This document shows positions 35,232-43,688 of a stretch of DNA of 64,000 nucleotides, in pieces. The DNA is from DASPNM01 sp035626515. GTDB lineage: Bacteria; Bacteroidota; Bacteroidia; Chitinophagales; Chitinophagaceae. Location: assembly GCA_035626515.1 (NCBI GenBank), contig DASPNM010000029.1, forward strand, positions 124,001 through 188,000, in the 5' to 3' direction. The notes under the pieces were generated by a model. That model worked only from the letters and a program-made list of their open reading frames with translations, ran no database searches and had not been told where the DNA came from. Every line of letters begins with the position of its first letter. Positions within the stretch are counted from its first letter, which is position 1. A program made the translations under genes and the position numbers.

Positions 35232-37460
35232 TCAGAGGTGGACAGTTAACTTGTCTGCCGCCGGCGGTTTCGGTGCAATGATACTATTGTTTTGGATTTC
35301 GGAAGCCGGTTTTTTTTCACCGCCCGGGAACATGGTGGCAAGCGTGGGGGCTATCACCAGCGAAACAATGGACATGAGCTTTATGAGAATATTCATCGAC
35401 GGACCTGAAGTGTCCTTGAAGGGATCTCCAACCGTATCCCCGGTTACGGAAGCCTTGTGTGGCTCGGAACCTTTGTAGTACATCTGCCCGTTGATGTCTG
35501 CGCCTTTTTCAAAACTCTTCTTCGCATTGTCCCACGCGCCTCCGGCATTGTTCTGAAACATTCCCATCAGTACGCCGCTTACTGTTGCGCCGGCAAGAAA
35601 ACCTCCAAGCGCCTCAGGACCGAGCAGGAAACCTATCACCAGTGGCGATACGATCGCGATTGCGCCCGGCGCGAGCATCTTGCGAATCGAAGCCTCGGTG
35701 GAAATCGCGACGCATTTGTCGTATTCGGGTTTGCCCTTGCCTTCCATGATCCCCGGGATGGTCCGGAACTGCCGCCGCACTTCTTCCACCATTGCCATCG
35801 CGGCCCTGCCTACGGCCTGGATGGCCAGCGAAGAAAAAATGAAAGGGATCATACCGCCGACAAACAGGCTTGCGAGTACATCGGCTTTATAAATATCAAT
35901 TCCGTCAATCCCTGCAACGCCGACGAACGCTGCAAACAGCGCGAGAGCCGTAAGTGCCGCCGAGGCAATTGCAAATCCTTTTCCCGTTGCCGCAGTAGTG
36001 TTCCCAACCGCGTCAAGCGTATCAGTTCTCTGCCGCACCTCCTTCGGAAGTTCGCTCATCTCGGCGATGCCGCCCGCGTTGTCGGCAATCGGACCAAATG
36101 CGTCAATGGCGAGCTGCATCGCTGTGGTTGCCATCATACCGGCGGCAGCGATCGCCACGCCGTACAAACCCGCGAGCTCATAGGAACCCCAGATGCCTCC
36201 GGCAAGCACCAGGATCGGGAGCAGGGTGGATTCCATTCCTACAGCCAACCCGCCGATCACATTAGTCGCATGTCCGGTGCCGGACTGCCGCACGATCGTG
36301 TTTACGGGACGTCTGCCCATGGATGTATAATATTCAGTGATGAGACTCATGAGCGTACCCACCACGAGCCCAAGCGCGATGGCGGCGAATACATGAAGCT
36401 TGGTGAATTCAAATCCGCGAATGTGCAGCGATCCGTCGGGTAAAATGAGATCGCAAAGGAAATAGCTGGCGACAGCAGTGAGAATAATGCTGCCCCAGTT
36501 TCCCATGTTCAATGCTTTTTGCACCACACCGGTATGTACGCCGGCCGATTCACTGATACGAACAAAAAAAGTCCCGATGATCGAAAAAATGATACCGGTA
36601 CCGGCGATCAGCATTGGAAGAAGGATAGGAGAGAATCCCATATAGCCATCCAGGAGCGCGCCGCCTCCTGATGCCGTTACTTCATGACCGAGTACGATAG
36701 TGGCCAGCACCGTGGCGACATACGACCCGAAAAGATCGGCCCCCATGCCCGCGACATCCCCAACGTTATCTCCCACGTTATCTGCGATCGTGGCAGGGTT
36801 GCGCGGATCGTCTTCGGGGATTCCCGCTTCCACTTTTCCCACGAGGTCGGCACCTACGTCTGCAGCTTTCGTATAAATGCCGCCGCCCACGCGGGCGAAG
36901 AGCGCGATCGATTCAGCGCCGAGAGAAAAGCCGGTCAGGATCTCCACAGCGCGAACTACGTCGTGCGAAGTGGAAACTGCACCCGGAGCAAAGATCTGGA
37001 GCAGCACGATGAACAAACCCCCGAGCCCGAGTACCGCAAGGCCTGCAACGCCCATTCCCATGACGGATCCGCCGGCAAAAGAAACCTTGAGGGCTTTCGA
37101 AAGGCTGGTACGTGCAGCATGTGCAGTGCGCACGTTCGCTTTTGTAGCTGCTTTCATTCCAATGAATCCCGCCAGCGCGCTGAAAAATGCGCCGATGAAA
37201 AATGCGATGGCGATCGACCAGTGGGAGCTTTCATTCTGACTGCCCATAAAACCGAGCAGCAGTCCCACAATCACGGCAAAGTATGCGAGGATTTTCCATT
37301 CTGAGCGCAGGAAGGCCATTGCCCCCTGGGCAATGTAATTACTGATCTCTTTCATGCGGTCCGTTCCCGCATCCTGCCGCGCTACCCAGGAGTAGCGGGT
37401 AAGGGTATAGACCAGCCCGAGGAGGCCCATGGCGGGCACGAGGTACATCATCTTATCCAT
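35232..37460 (-). CDS. hppA: membrane-bound pyrophosphatase (ion-pumping, K+-dependent type)
   Basis: 742 residues, about 16 membrane helices. It couples PPi hydrolysis to Na+ or H+ export across the inner membrane. DVGADLVGKVEAGIPEDDPR and DNVGDNVGDVAGMGADLF are the substrate-site motifs; GNTTAATGKG has Ala at the position that marks the K+-dependent class (Lys in the K+-independent class). Na+ versus H+ pumping cannot be decided here. Terminator 34 bp after the stop; promoter at 37546-37574. Confidence 0.95.
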   Translation of the reverse strand: MDKMMYLVPAMGLLGLVYTLTRYSWVARQDAGTDRMKEISNYIAQGAMAFLRSEWKILAYFAVIVGLLLGFMGSQNESSHWSIAIAFFIGAFFSALAGFIGMKAATKANVRTAHAARTSLSKALKVSFAGGSVMGMGVAGLAVLGLGGLFIVLLQIFAPGAVSTSHDVVRAVEILTGFSLGAESIALFARVGGGIYTKAADVGADLVGKVEAGIPEDDPRNPATIADNVGDNVGDVAGMGADLFGSYVATVLATIVLGHEVTASGGGALLDGYMGFSPILLPMLIAGTGIIFSIIGTFFVRISESAGVHTGVVQKALNMGNWGSIILTAVASYFLCDLILPDGSLHIRGFEFTKLHVFAAIALGLVVGTLMSLITEYYTSMGRRPVNTIVRQSGTGHATNVIGGLAVGMESTLLPILVLAGGIWGSYELAGLYGVAIAAAGMMATTAMQLAIDAFGPIADNAGGIAEMSELPKEVRQRTDTLDAVGNTTAATGKGFAIASAALTALALFAAFVGVAGIDGIDIYKADVLASLFVGGMIPFIFSSLAIQAVGRAAMAMVEEVRRQFRTIPGIMEGKGKPEYDKCVAISTEASIRKMLAPGAIAIVSPLVIGFLLGPEALGGFLAGATVSGVLMGMFQNNAGGAWDNAKKSFEKGADINGQMYYKGSEPHKASVTGDTVGDPFKDTSGPSMNILIKLMSIVSLVIAPTLATMFPGGEKKPASEIQNNSIIAPKPPAADKLTVHL

Positions 37461-37545
37461 AAGCGGATGATCTTAATCAAAACTGTTGATTTCGATTGGG
37501 TTAACAAGCAACCGCCGCCTTGATAACCGGCGCGGTCAAGGGGCG

Positions 37546-37574
37546 CAAAGATAGGGGAGAAGGCTCAAAATCAA
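37546..37574 (-). promoter_or_regulatory. promoter of hppA
   Basis: On the minus strand TTG (37574-37572) then 18 nt and a perfect -7 box TATCTTTG (37553-37546), giving a leader of about 80 nt before the hppA ATG at 37460. Confidence 0.55.
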
Positions 37575-37622
37575 GTTGCCGGCTACAGTAAACCACTCAT
37601 TTTTAGATTAGTCTGACTTAAC

Positions 37623-37630
37623 TATGTTTG
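37623..37630 (+). promoter_or_regulatory. -7 box overlapping the first ATG of the BKACE gene
   Basis: TATGTTTG, a perfect TAnnTTTG, includes the ATG at 37624. If it is used, transcription starts near 37637 and translation must begin downstream, for which GTG 37672 is the best candidate. No clear -33 element. Confidence 0.4.
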
Positions 37631-38520
37631 CAGCAACACCACCGACACCCGAAGAGGGTATAGTACTAACTGTGAACGCCACCATCATCAATTTCTGCCC
37701 AACGGGAATGATCCCGGTGCGATCACAAACCCCTCACGTTCCCATTTCTGCCGCAGAGATCATCGAACAGGTTCACGAAGCCTATGAAACCGGAATTACC
37801 ATCGCCCACCTTCACGCGCGCGATGAAGAAGGCCAGCCGACATACCGAAAAGATATTTACCGGCAAATCTTTGAGGGAGTGAGAAAGCATTGCCCCGACC
37901 TGGTTATCTGCGGAAGCACGTCGGGGAGGCTGGTTTCCGACTTTGAAAAGCGATCCGCGGTCATCGAGCTGAAACCCGACATGTGCTCACTTACCCTGAG
38001 CTCACTGAATTTTCAAAGAGAGGCTTCGGTGAATGCGCCGGAAACGATCGCAAAGCTGACCGAGAAAATGAGGCATTATGGAGTAAAGCCGGAACTGGAA
38101 TGCTTCGACCTGGGGATGATCAATTACGGCAAATACCTGATCAGCAAAAAGCTGCTTGAGCCGCCGTTTTACTGGAATATCTTATTCGGAAATATTTCGG
38201 GATTCCAGTCGGACCTGATCCACATCGGCGCCGCACTCAACGAGCTTCGCGGCCCTTCCAATTTTATTTCTCTTGCCGGTATCGGCAGCTTCCAGCTGAA
38301 AGTTAATTCCCTCGCAATTGCTCTTGGGCTGGGAGTACGCATCGGCCTGGAGGACAATATTTGGTTTGATACTGAAAAAAAAGTGCTGGCCACCAACCTG
38401 AGCCTGCTGAAACGCATCCACGGGCTAATGTCGGTGCATGAACGTAAATTATTTACTGCTTCGGAGTTTGGTAAACTGGGATTCTACAATGCAGCCAAAA
38501 ATCATATTGGGGTACAGTGA
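37624..38520 (+). CDS. BKACE-family beta-keto acid cleavage enzyme (DUF849)
   Basis: 298 residues from ATG 37624, or 282 from GTG 37672 (VNATIINFCPTG), which fits the family's usual start better. TIM-barrel enzymes that exchange acetyl-CoA with a beta-keto acid (type member: 3-keto-5-aminohexanoate cleavage enzyme). The metal site is visible as HLH in IAHLHARD and as the Glu of VRIGLEDN; the Arg four residues before that Glu and the following Asp are the catalytic pair, and STSGR is the conserved Ser loop. Substrate unknown. It overlaps the next gene by 32 bp in a cluster with an acyltransferase, a glycosyltransferase and a DegT-like protein, unlike the lysine-fermentation context of the type member. 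Confidence 0.85.
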   Translation: MFAATPPTPEEGIVLTVNATIINFCPTGMIPVRSQTPHVPISAAEIIEQVHEAYETGITIAHLHARDEEGQPTYRKDIYRQIFEGVRKHCPDLVICGSTSGRLVSDFEKRSAVIELKPDMCSLTLSSLNFQREASVNAPETIAKLTEKMRHYGVKPELECFDLGMINYGKYLISKKLLEPPFYWNILFGNISGFQSDLIHIGAALNELRGPSNFISLAGIGSFQLKVNSLAIALGLGVRIGLEDNIWFDTEKKVLATNLSLLKRIHGLMSVHERKLFTASEFGKLGFYNAAKNHIGVQ

Positions 38521-39169
38521 AAATGTTCTCTCGCTGATATTTGAATCCTTTCTGGCAAACGGAGAGCGGGGTCCCTTTCTGGTGCTGCAGAACGTTCCAG
38601 CAGAACCCGCAGCCGAAGTGGCATTTTCCCCCGAAGGCGTGCATGTTGAAGTTAGGCGGTTTGCGGCAGGAGAACACCTGAATCCCAACGCGGCTTTCCT
38701 CTTCGGAGTAGCCTCCGCAAGGATCAAGCAAAAGATTTTTAGGTTTTTCCGGAGCGAGGCGGCGATTGATGCCACGCGGTATACCAACCTGCTTCATCCT
38801 TCTGCGGCGGTGGCGAGCTCTGCCGTGCTCGACAGCGCCTGTTACCTCGAACCGTATTCTGTTGTATCCCCCTTTGCGAGGCTCGGGTTCGGAGTCACGA
38901 TAAACCGCGGCGTCACAATCGGCCATCACGTGTCTGTGGGAGATTTTGCGACCCTGGGTCCGGGTGTACACGTGGCCGGGCATTCAGAAATTGGAGAGCT
39001 TTCGGAGCTCGGGATCGGTACCGTTGTTTTTGACCATGTCCGTATCGGGCGCAACTGCAAAATAGGAGGGGGCAGCGTTGTAACAAGAGACATTCCTGAC
39101 GACGCAGTCGCCTGGGGCAATCCCTGTGAAATCAAAAGATACAATGTCACGCATGACTTCTCCGAGTGA
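38489..39169 (+). CDS. hexapeptide-repeat (LbH) sugar O/N-acyltransferase, NeuD/PglD-like
   Basis: 226 residues from ATG 38489; the frame is open further upstream but that lies inside the BKACE gene. The first 90 residues form a Rossmann-like N-terminal half, the rest a left-handed beta helix with repeating hexads (VTINRGVTIGHHVSVGDFAT shown in part) and a C-terminal GNPCEIKR, typical of sialic acid/bacillosamine acetyltransferases. It probably acetylates or acylates an amino sugar of a surface polymer. Overlaps the genes on both sides. Confidence 0.8.
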   Translation: MQPKIILGYSENVLSLIFESFLANGERGPFLVLQNVPAEPAAEVAFSPEGVHVEVRRFAAGEHLNPNAAFLFGVASARIKQKIFRFFRSEAAIDATRYTNLLHPSAAVASSAVLDSACYLEPYSVVSPFARLGFGVTINRGVTIGHHVSVGDFATLGPGVHVAGHSEIGELSELGIGTVVFDHVRIGRNCKIGGGSVVTRDIPDDAVAWGNPCEIKRYNVTHDFSE

Positions 39170-40208
39170 TAATCCGGTTGTTTCGGTGTGCATTCAAACT
39201 TACCAGCACAGGCATTTTATTGCCAAATGCCTGGACAGCGTTCTAAATCAAAAAACAAATTTTCCATTTGAAATAATATTGGGTGAAGATGACTCGACAG
39301 ACGGCACCCGCGAGATTTGCGAGGAATACGCAAAGAAACATCCATCGATCATCCGGGTGTTTTTGCGGTCACGCGCCGACAAGATCTATGTCGACAATCT
39401 CATGACCGGTCGTTTCAATTTCATACAAAACCTTCAACAGGCGCGAGGCAGGTACATTGCACTTGTTGACGGGGATGATTTCCTGTGTGATGACCTGAAG
39501 CTTCAAAAACAGTTTGACATGATGGAAGCTAACCCGCAGGTCAGTCTCTGTGGACATAGTGTTGTTTGCCTGCATGGAAAAAAGCTGCGGCTGCATCCGG
39601 GCCACGCGAAATGGCCGGCTGTACCGGGTTTTCTCGACCTGGAGTTTCTTTTGCGTGGAAATTTTATTCCGATGTCCAGTTCGATGTTCCGCAAAAAGGA
39701 CGTTGCCAATTTACCCGAATGGTACTGGGAGGTTCCCATCATTGACTATCCCTTGCACGTATTCCTTGCAACCAAAGGGGATATCGGGTTTCTCCCGGAA
39801 TGCATGGTGGTGTACAGGATCCATCCCGGGAGTATCTGGTCAGCTCAAAAAGCTCCGCGGTGCCACATCATTCTCTGGCGGCTGTATTCTTTAATGGCCA
39901 CGCACTGGCAGGGGCGTATTGGCAGCGAAATGCGTTCGCGTCGCCGGAAGATCGGGGAGGAGCTCACCCGCTTTTATCAAACTCATCGCTGGCATCCCTC
40001 TTCGTGGTTCAGAAAGGAATTATCCCGATGCGATTTTCCGGAAGATGCAATCTTGCTGGATTTGTTTGACCGATCGCCGCGCTTTGCCTCCTACATTCGT
40101 AATTTCTTGAATTTTTTTCGGTTTGTCCTGAGCCGCTTACATCAGCGAACGCGGAGGCTTTCGGTTTTCGGGCCGTGGACAGCAGGCATTGAACAACCAA
40201 AAAAATAA
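39144..40208 (+). CDS. family 2 glycosyltransferase
   Basis: 354 residues from ATG 39144 (alternative ATG 39153). GT-A fold: VVSVCIQTYQHRHFIAKCLDSV nucleotide-binding start (shown in part), EDDSTDGT, and the catalytic metal-site motif LVDGDDF near residue 110. Transfers a sugar from a nucleotide donor, probably to a surface glycan. The C-terminus is basic and amphipathic, consistent with membrane association. It overlaps the acyltransferase by 26 bp; the next gene starts 6 bp after the stop. Confidence 0.87.
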   Translation: MSRMTSPSDNPVVSVCIQTYQHRHFIAKCLDSVLNQKTNFPFEIILGEDDSTDGTREICEEYAKKHPSIIRVFLRSRADKIYVDNLMTGRFNFIQNLQQARGRYIALVDGDDFLCDDLKLQKQFDMMEANPQVSLCGHSVVCLHGKKLRLHPGHAKWPAVPGFLDLEFLLRGNFIPMSSSMFRKKDVANLPEWYWEVPIIDYPLHVFLATKGDIGFLPECMVVYRIHPGSIWSAQKAPRCHIILWRLYSLMATHWQGRIGSEMRSRRRKIGEELTRFYQTHRWHPSSWFRKELSRCDFPEDAILLDLFDRSPRFASYIRNFLNFFRFVLSRLHQRTRRLSVFGPWTAGIEQPKK

Positions 40209-40214
40209 ATCCAG

Positions 40215-40871
40215 ATGACTAACGCCCACCAGGTAACCCGGGATTTTGAGCAGGCTATCTGCGATTACACGTCAAGCCCTTATTGTGTTGCCCTGGATAG
40301 CTGCAGCAACGCCATATTTCTTTCACTGATTTATGAGCAAATTCGCGGGAAAGAGATCAGCATACCCTGCCGCACGTACATGAGCGTTCCCTGCGCCATC
40401 ATTCAAGCGGGCGGACTGGTGCGTTTCCAGGAAGTCGCGGGGGAGACCCTGACGGGCGCCTACCAGCTGAGGCCGACGAGTGTATTCGACTCGGCGCTGC
40501 GGTTTACCGCAGATATGTACATCCCCGGGAGCCTGATGTGTCTTTCCTTTACGGGTCCACACAAGCACCTGAAGCTTGGTAAAGGCGGGGCTATCTTAAC
40601 CGATGATGCCGACGCGTATGCGTGGTTTAAGAAGGCGCGATTCAGCGGAAGGAGCGAGTGCAGCTACCACGAGGATAATTTTACCGTCCTTGGATGGAAC
40701 ATGTACCTGTTGCCTGAGCTGTCGTCTCGCGGATTGCTGTTGATGCAGGAGTTTTACGATCGTCAGGGCCGGAAGAAACATAATAAAGACCTTACCTTGT
40801 CGTATCCCGATCTGAGTAAATTTTCCATATACAAAACACAGGTTGACGCTTCCGGGATAATCGAACAATAA
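40215..40871 (+). CDS. compact DegT/DnrJ/EryC1-type PLP aminotransferase-like protein
   Basis: 218 residues, against about 370 in the standard family. The large-domain part is recognisable: YCVALDSCSNAIFLSL, IPCRTYMSVPCAII, DSALRF, SFTGPHKHLKLGKGG (with a Lys at the usual Schiff-base position) and DDADAYAWFKKARFSGR. The C-terminal small domain is absent, and the protein ends naturally in a TAA 29 bp before the convergent nnr gene. It could be a naturally short lineage or a truncated gene; sugar amination is plausible from the cluster. Confidence 0.72.
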   Translation: MTNAHQVTRDFEQAICDYTSSPYCVALDSCSNAIFLSLIYEQIRGKEISIPCRTYMSVPCAIIQAGGLVRFQEVAGETLTGAYQLRPTSVFDSALRFTADMYIPGSLMCLSFTGPHKHLKLGKGGAILTDDADAYAWFKKARFSGRSECSYHEDNFTVLGWNMYLLPELSSRGLLLMQEFYDRQGRKKHNKDLTLSYPDLSKFSIYKTQVDASGIIEQ

Positions 40872-40900
40872 ATACATGGGCAACAACACAAGTGCCCCAA

Positions 40901-42415
40901 TCAACCATTTCCTGATCTGATGTCAATAAAGGCAGCACCAATGTGTCCGGTGATGTCCGACGCGATCAGCGCTTCTTCCGAGTTTTCTGCCGCGGCCAGG
41001 TCGCCGGCGAGTCCGTGCAGGTAGACTCCCAGCCGCGCGGCATCGAAAGGACTGTAGCCCTGGGCAAGCAGCGCTGTGAGCATGCCGGTAAGTACGTCGC
41101 CCGAGCCGCCGGTCGCCATGCCGGCATTGCCGGTGGAATTAAAGAAGGGCGGTTGACCGGGTGCTGCGATAAGCGTGTGATGTCCTTTCAACACAATGAT
41201 CACCTGCAGCCGCTCCGCTTCCTGAACAGCTAAATGGATGCGCTCGAAATCGTCGCTGACATCCCCAAACACGCGCCCAAATTCCCGCGGATGCGGAGTA
41301 AGAATCGAACCAGCGGGGAGCTTTTCCAGTAATTTCTTCTCATCGGCGATGCCATTCAGCGCATCGGCATCCACCACCATGGGATGCTGCGATTCACTCA
41401 GCATCCGGCCGATCATCTTTCGTGTTTCGGCTGCAGTGCCGATGCCGGGCCCGGTTCCGACGACGTCGAACCGCGACAAATCCGGAAAACCGGTGAGCAT
41501 CGAGTCGTGCGCGTCTACGCTTACCATCGCTTCGGGAACGGAAACCTGCATCACCTCGTATCCGACTTTTGGAACGTGGCAGGTAAGCAATCCAACCCCG
41601 GCTCTCAGGCAGGCTTTTGCTGCGAGCACGGCGGCGCCCATCTTGCCAAACGCGCCGGCGGCCAGCAGCGCATGGCCGAAGCGGCCCTTGTGCGCGAAAC
41701 GGTTCCTGGGTTCATAGATTAACTGTATGGTTTCAGGGTCGAGCAGCTCCCAGCCTGGTAGAAGTGTGTCGGGGAATTCCAGGTGGAGCCCGATATCAAG
41801 CAGGTGAACCTGCCCGACGGCTTCGGCGTTCTCGCTTACCAGGAAGGCCGGCTTGTAGCATTGAAAGCTCAGCGTGTGGGTGGCGTGCACCACCGGATTT
41901 CCGGCGGAACTGCGATCCACAAACAGTCCGCTCGGAATATCGACAGCGATCACTTCGCAACCGCTTTCATTCAAATGGTCCACCAGCTCGGCGGTGACTC
42001 CTTCCAGCGGGCGGTTCAGTCCCGAGCCAAAAAGAGCATCGATGACAATTTCGTCGGTGTCGAATGCGGGGAAATGTTCCGGTTGCCGAATGAAACTTAT
42101 CTCGATCGCCGGATACTCGTGAAGCCGAGCGAGGTTTGTTTGAAAGTCGTTCGTGCCGCGGTGTCCGAACTCAAGTATGTGCACCGTTACAGTGCAACGC
42201 CGGCCGCTCAGGATGCGGGCGATTGCGAGCCCGTCGCCGCCATTGTTTCCCTTTCCGCAAAAAATCGAAAACCTCCTGCTTAGATACCCGTTTGATTCCA
42301 GCCAGTGGACGCAGGCGGCAGCGGCCCGCTCCATAAGATCGATGGGAGCGATGGGCTCCTTGCGAATGGTGAACTCGTCCCAGGCGCGGATCTGATCGGC
42401 GGTCAGCACCTTCAT
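40901..42415 (-). CDS. nnr: bifunctional NAD(P)HX epimerase / ADP- or ATP-dependent NAD(P)HX dehydratase
   Basis: 504 residues from ATG 42415 (a longer frame upstream is not conserved in type). Repairs hydrated NAD(P)H. N-terminal YjeF-like epimerase domain (MKVLTADQIRAWDEFT, FCGKGNNGGDGLAIARIL) to about 210, C-terminal ribokinase-like dehydratase with HKGRFGHALLAAGAFGKMG, LTPHPREF and GNAGMATGGSGDVLTGM. Stand-alone housekeeping gene; converges on the DegT-like gene with 29 bp between. Confidence 0.93.
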   Translation of the reverse strand: MKVLTADQIRAWDEFTIRKEPIAPIDLMERAAAACVHWLESNGYLSRRFSIFCGKGNNGGDGLAIARILSGRRCTVTVHILEFGHRGTNDFQTNLARLHEYPAIEISFIRQPEHFPAFDTDEIVIDALFGSGLNRPLEGVTAELVDHLNESGCEVIAVDIPSGLFVDRSSAGNPVVHATHTLSFQCYKPAFLVSENAEAVGQVHLLDIGLHLEFPDTLLPGWELLDPETIQLIYEPRNRFAHKGRFGHALLAAGAFGKMGAAVLAAKACLRAGVGLLTCHVPKVGYEVMQVSVPEAMVSVDAHDSMLTGFPDLSRFDVVGTGPGIGTAAETRKMIGRMLSESQHPMVVDADALNGIADEKKLLEKLPAGSILTPHPREFGRVFGDVSDDFERIHLAVQEAERLQVIIVLKGHHTLIAAPGQPPFFNSTGNAGMATGGSGDVLTGMLTALLAQGYSPFDAARLGVYLHGLAGDLAAAENSEEALIASDITGHIGAAFIDIRSGNG

Positions 42416-42452
42416 GCGGTAAAGTTGGCAAACAATTTTTAAATGAATGAAA

Positions 42453-43619
42453 TCAGCGGCTTCCCGCTCCGTTCTCTTCTTCGCTTTCCGCGCCGTAATT
42501 GCCGAAAAGCTTGTAAGCATCGTGCGCCGAGTTGTATACGCTTCGTGTGAATTTGTTGCCGAGAATGATGATCGTCACCTTTTCATCTACCAACCTTGCA
42601 AATGCGGCATTGAAACCATGCCAGCGACCGAAATGGTACACGATCTTTTTTCCGTTTGGAAATACGAGCAAACGCCAGCCGAGCCCGTATTTATGCACCG
42701 GCCGACGGGTATCGTATGGAGTAAAAGCTGAATCCAGCCACGCGTGGCTGAGCACGTTTTCGGTATAGAGCGCCTGGTCCCACTTCAGCAGGTCACGCGG
42801 GGTGGAATAAATATTCTTGTCGCCATAGGTAGCTTCGAGAAAATCATTTTTCCAGTGCGTTCCTCCATGCGTGAAGGAAGGTGTAGCAGTAAGGGTATCG
42901 GCAAGGGAAAACAGGTAGGTACTTTGCATTCCCAGCGGCTCAAAGAAATTCTGCCGCAAGTAGTCAGCGAAGCTCATACCGCTGAGCTTTTCTACGATTA
43001 GGGCGAGCAGCACAAAATTGGTATTGCTGTAATTAAACGCCTGTCCGGGTTGCGACGTGCGCTTGGGCTTGAGGCGGTAGAGCAGATCCAGCACATCCTG
43101 GTTCTGCATGAACCGTTTTTTATCCCAGGACTTTTCCGCGAAATACATGTAATTGGGGATGCCGCTGCGGTGATTGAGGAGCATCCGAACGGTCACCCCC
43201 GAATAGGGAAAACCGGGAAAGAAAGTTTCGAGCGGCTCATCCAGAGAGAGCTGGTTTTGCTGAACGAGCCGGAGGATGGCCACTCCGGTGAATGGCTTGG
43301 TGGCGGATGCGATGTGAAAACTCGTGTACTCATGGATTGAATCCCTGCCGCGGAGATCGGCGAGACCATGATATTTTTCATAAAGTATGTTTCCATCCTT
43401 CGCCACCAGGATCGCCCCATTGAAACCCCTCCGCAGGAGGGTGCTGTCGAAATAACGGCTGAGCTGCCGGTAATAATACCGGAATTCATCTGTGTTCATT
43501 GCCCCGGGCGTAGGGGGATAGAATTCCAGAGAGTCGCTCCTGGTTCCGCGACTTTCTGCGGACTGGTTGCAACTAAACGGGATCAGGATCGCTATCACCA
43601 GGTACGCGATGGTCTTCAC
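42453..43619 (-). CDS. beta-lactamase-related serine hydrolase lipoprotein (class C fold)
   Basis: 388 residues: lipobox IPFSC (Cys17), then a class C beta-lactamase/D,D-peptidase fold. Catalytic SATK at 105-108, YSN at 197-199 and HFG near the end (the KTG-equivalent region). Function is likely an esterase, peptidase or D-amino-acid-related hydrolase in the periplasm; true beta-lactamase activity is not implied. Divergent from serA with a 69-bp gap. Confidence 0.82.
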   Translation of the reverse strand: MKTIAYLVIAILIPFSCNQSAESRGTRSDSLEFYPPTPGAMNTDEFRYYYRQLSRYFDSTLLRRGFNGAILVAKDGNILYEKYHGLADLRGRDSIHEYTSFHIASATKPFTGVAILRLVQQNQLSLDEPLETFFPGFPYSGVTVRMLLNHRSGIPNYMYFAEKSWDKKRFMQNQDVLDLLYRLKPKRTSQPGQAFNYSNTNFVLLALIVEKLSGMSFADYLRQNFFEPLGMQSTYLFSLADTLTATPSFTHGGTHWKNDFLEATYGDKNIYSTPRDLLKWDQALYTENVLSHAWLDSAFTPYDTRRPVHKYGLGWRLLVFPNGKKIVYHFGRWHGFNAAFARLVDEKVTIIILGNKFTRSVYNSAHDAYKLFGNYGAESEEENGAGSR

Positions 43620-43688
43620 TCGGGAGCGGTTTGGCTGGAAGCGAACAGCAACCGTGCCAGTTTTGACCTAAATACGCATCTTTGTCAC

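Noticed and set aside
35457..36443. 328-codon frame on the plus strand inside hppA
   Set aside because: Antisense shadow of the pyrophosphatase; composition is Arg/His/Cys-rich and no family is recognisable.
42453..43619. Antibiotic-resistance beta-lactamase
   Set aside because: It has the class C-like fold and SxxK/YxN motifs, but lipoprotein anchoring and overall pattern fit the large beta-lactamase-related hydrolase family; resistance cannot be claimed.
43368..43688. In-frame 5' extension of serA
   Set aside because: It runs through the antisense of the serine hydrolase gene; family similarity begins near the ATG at 43689.
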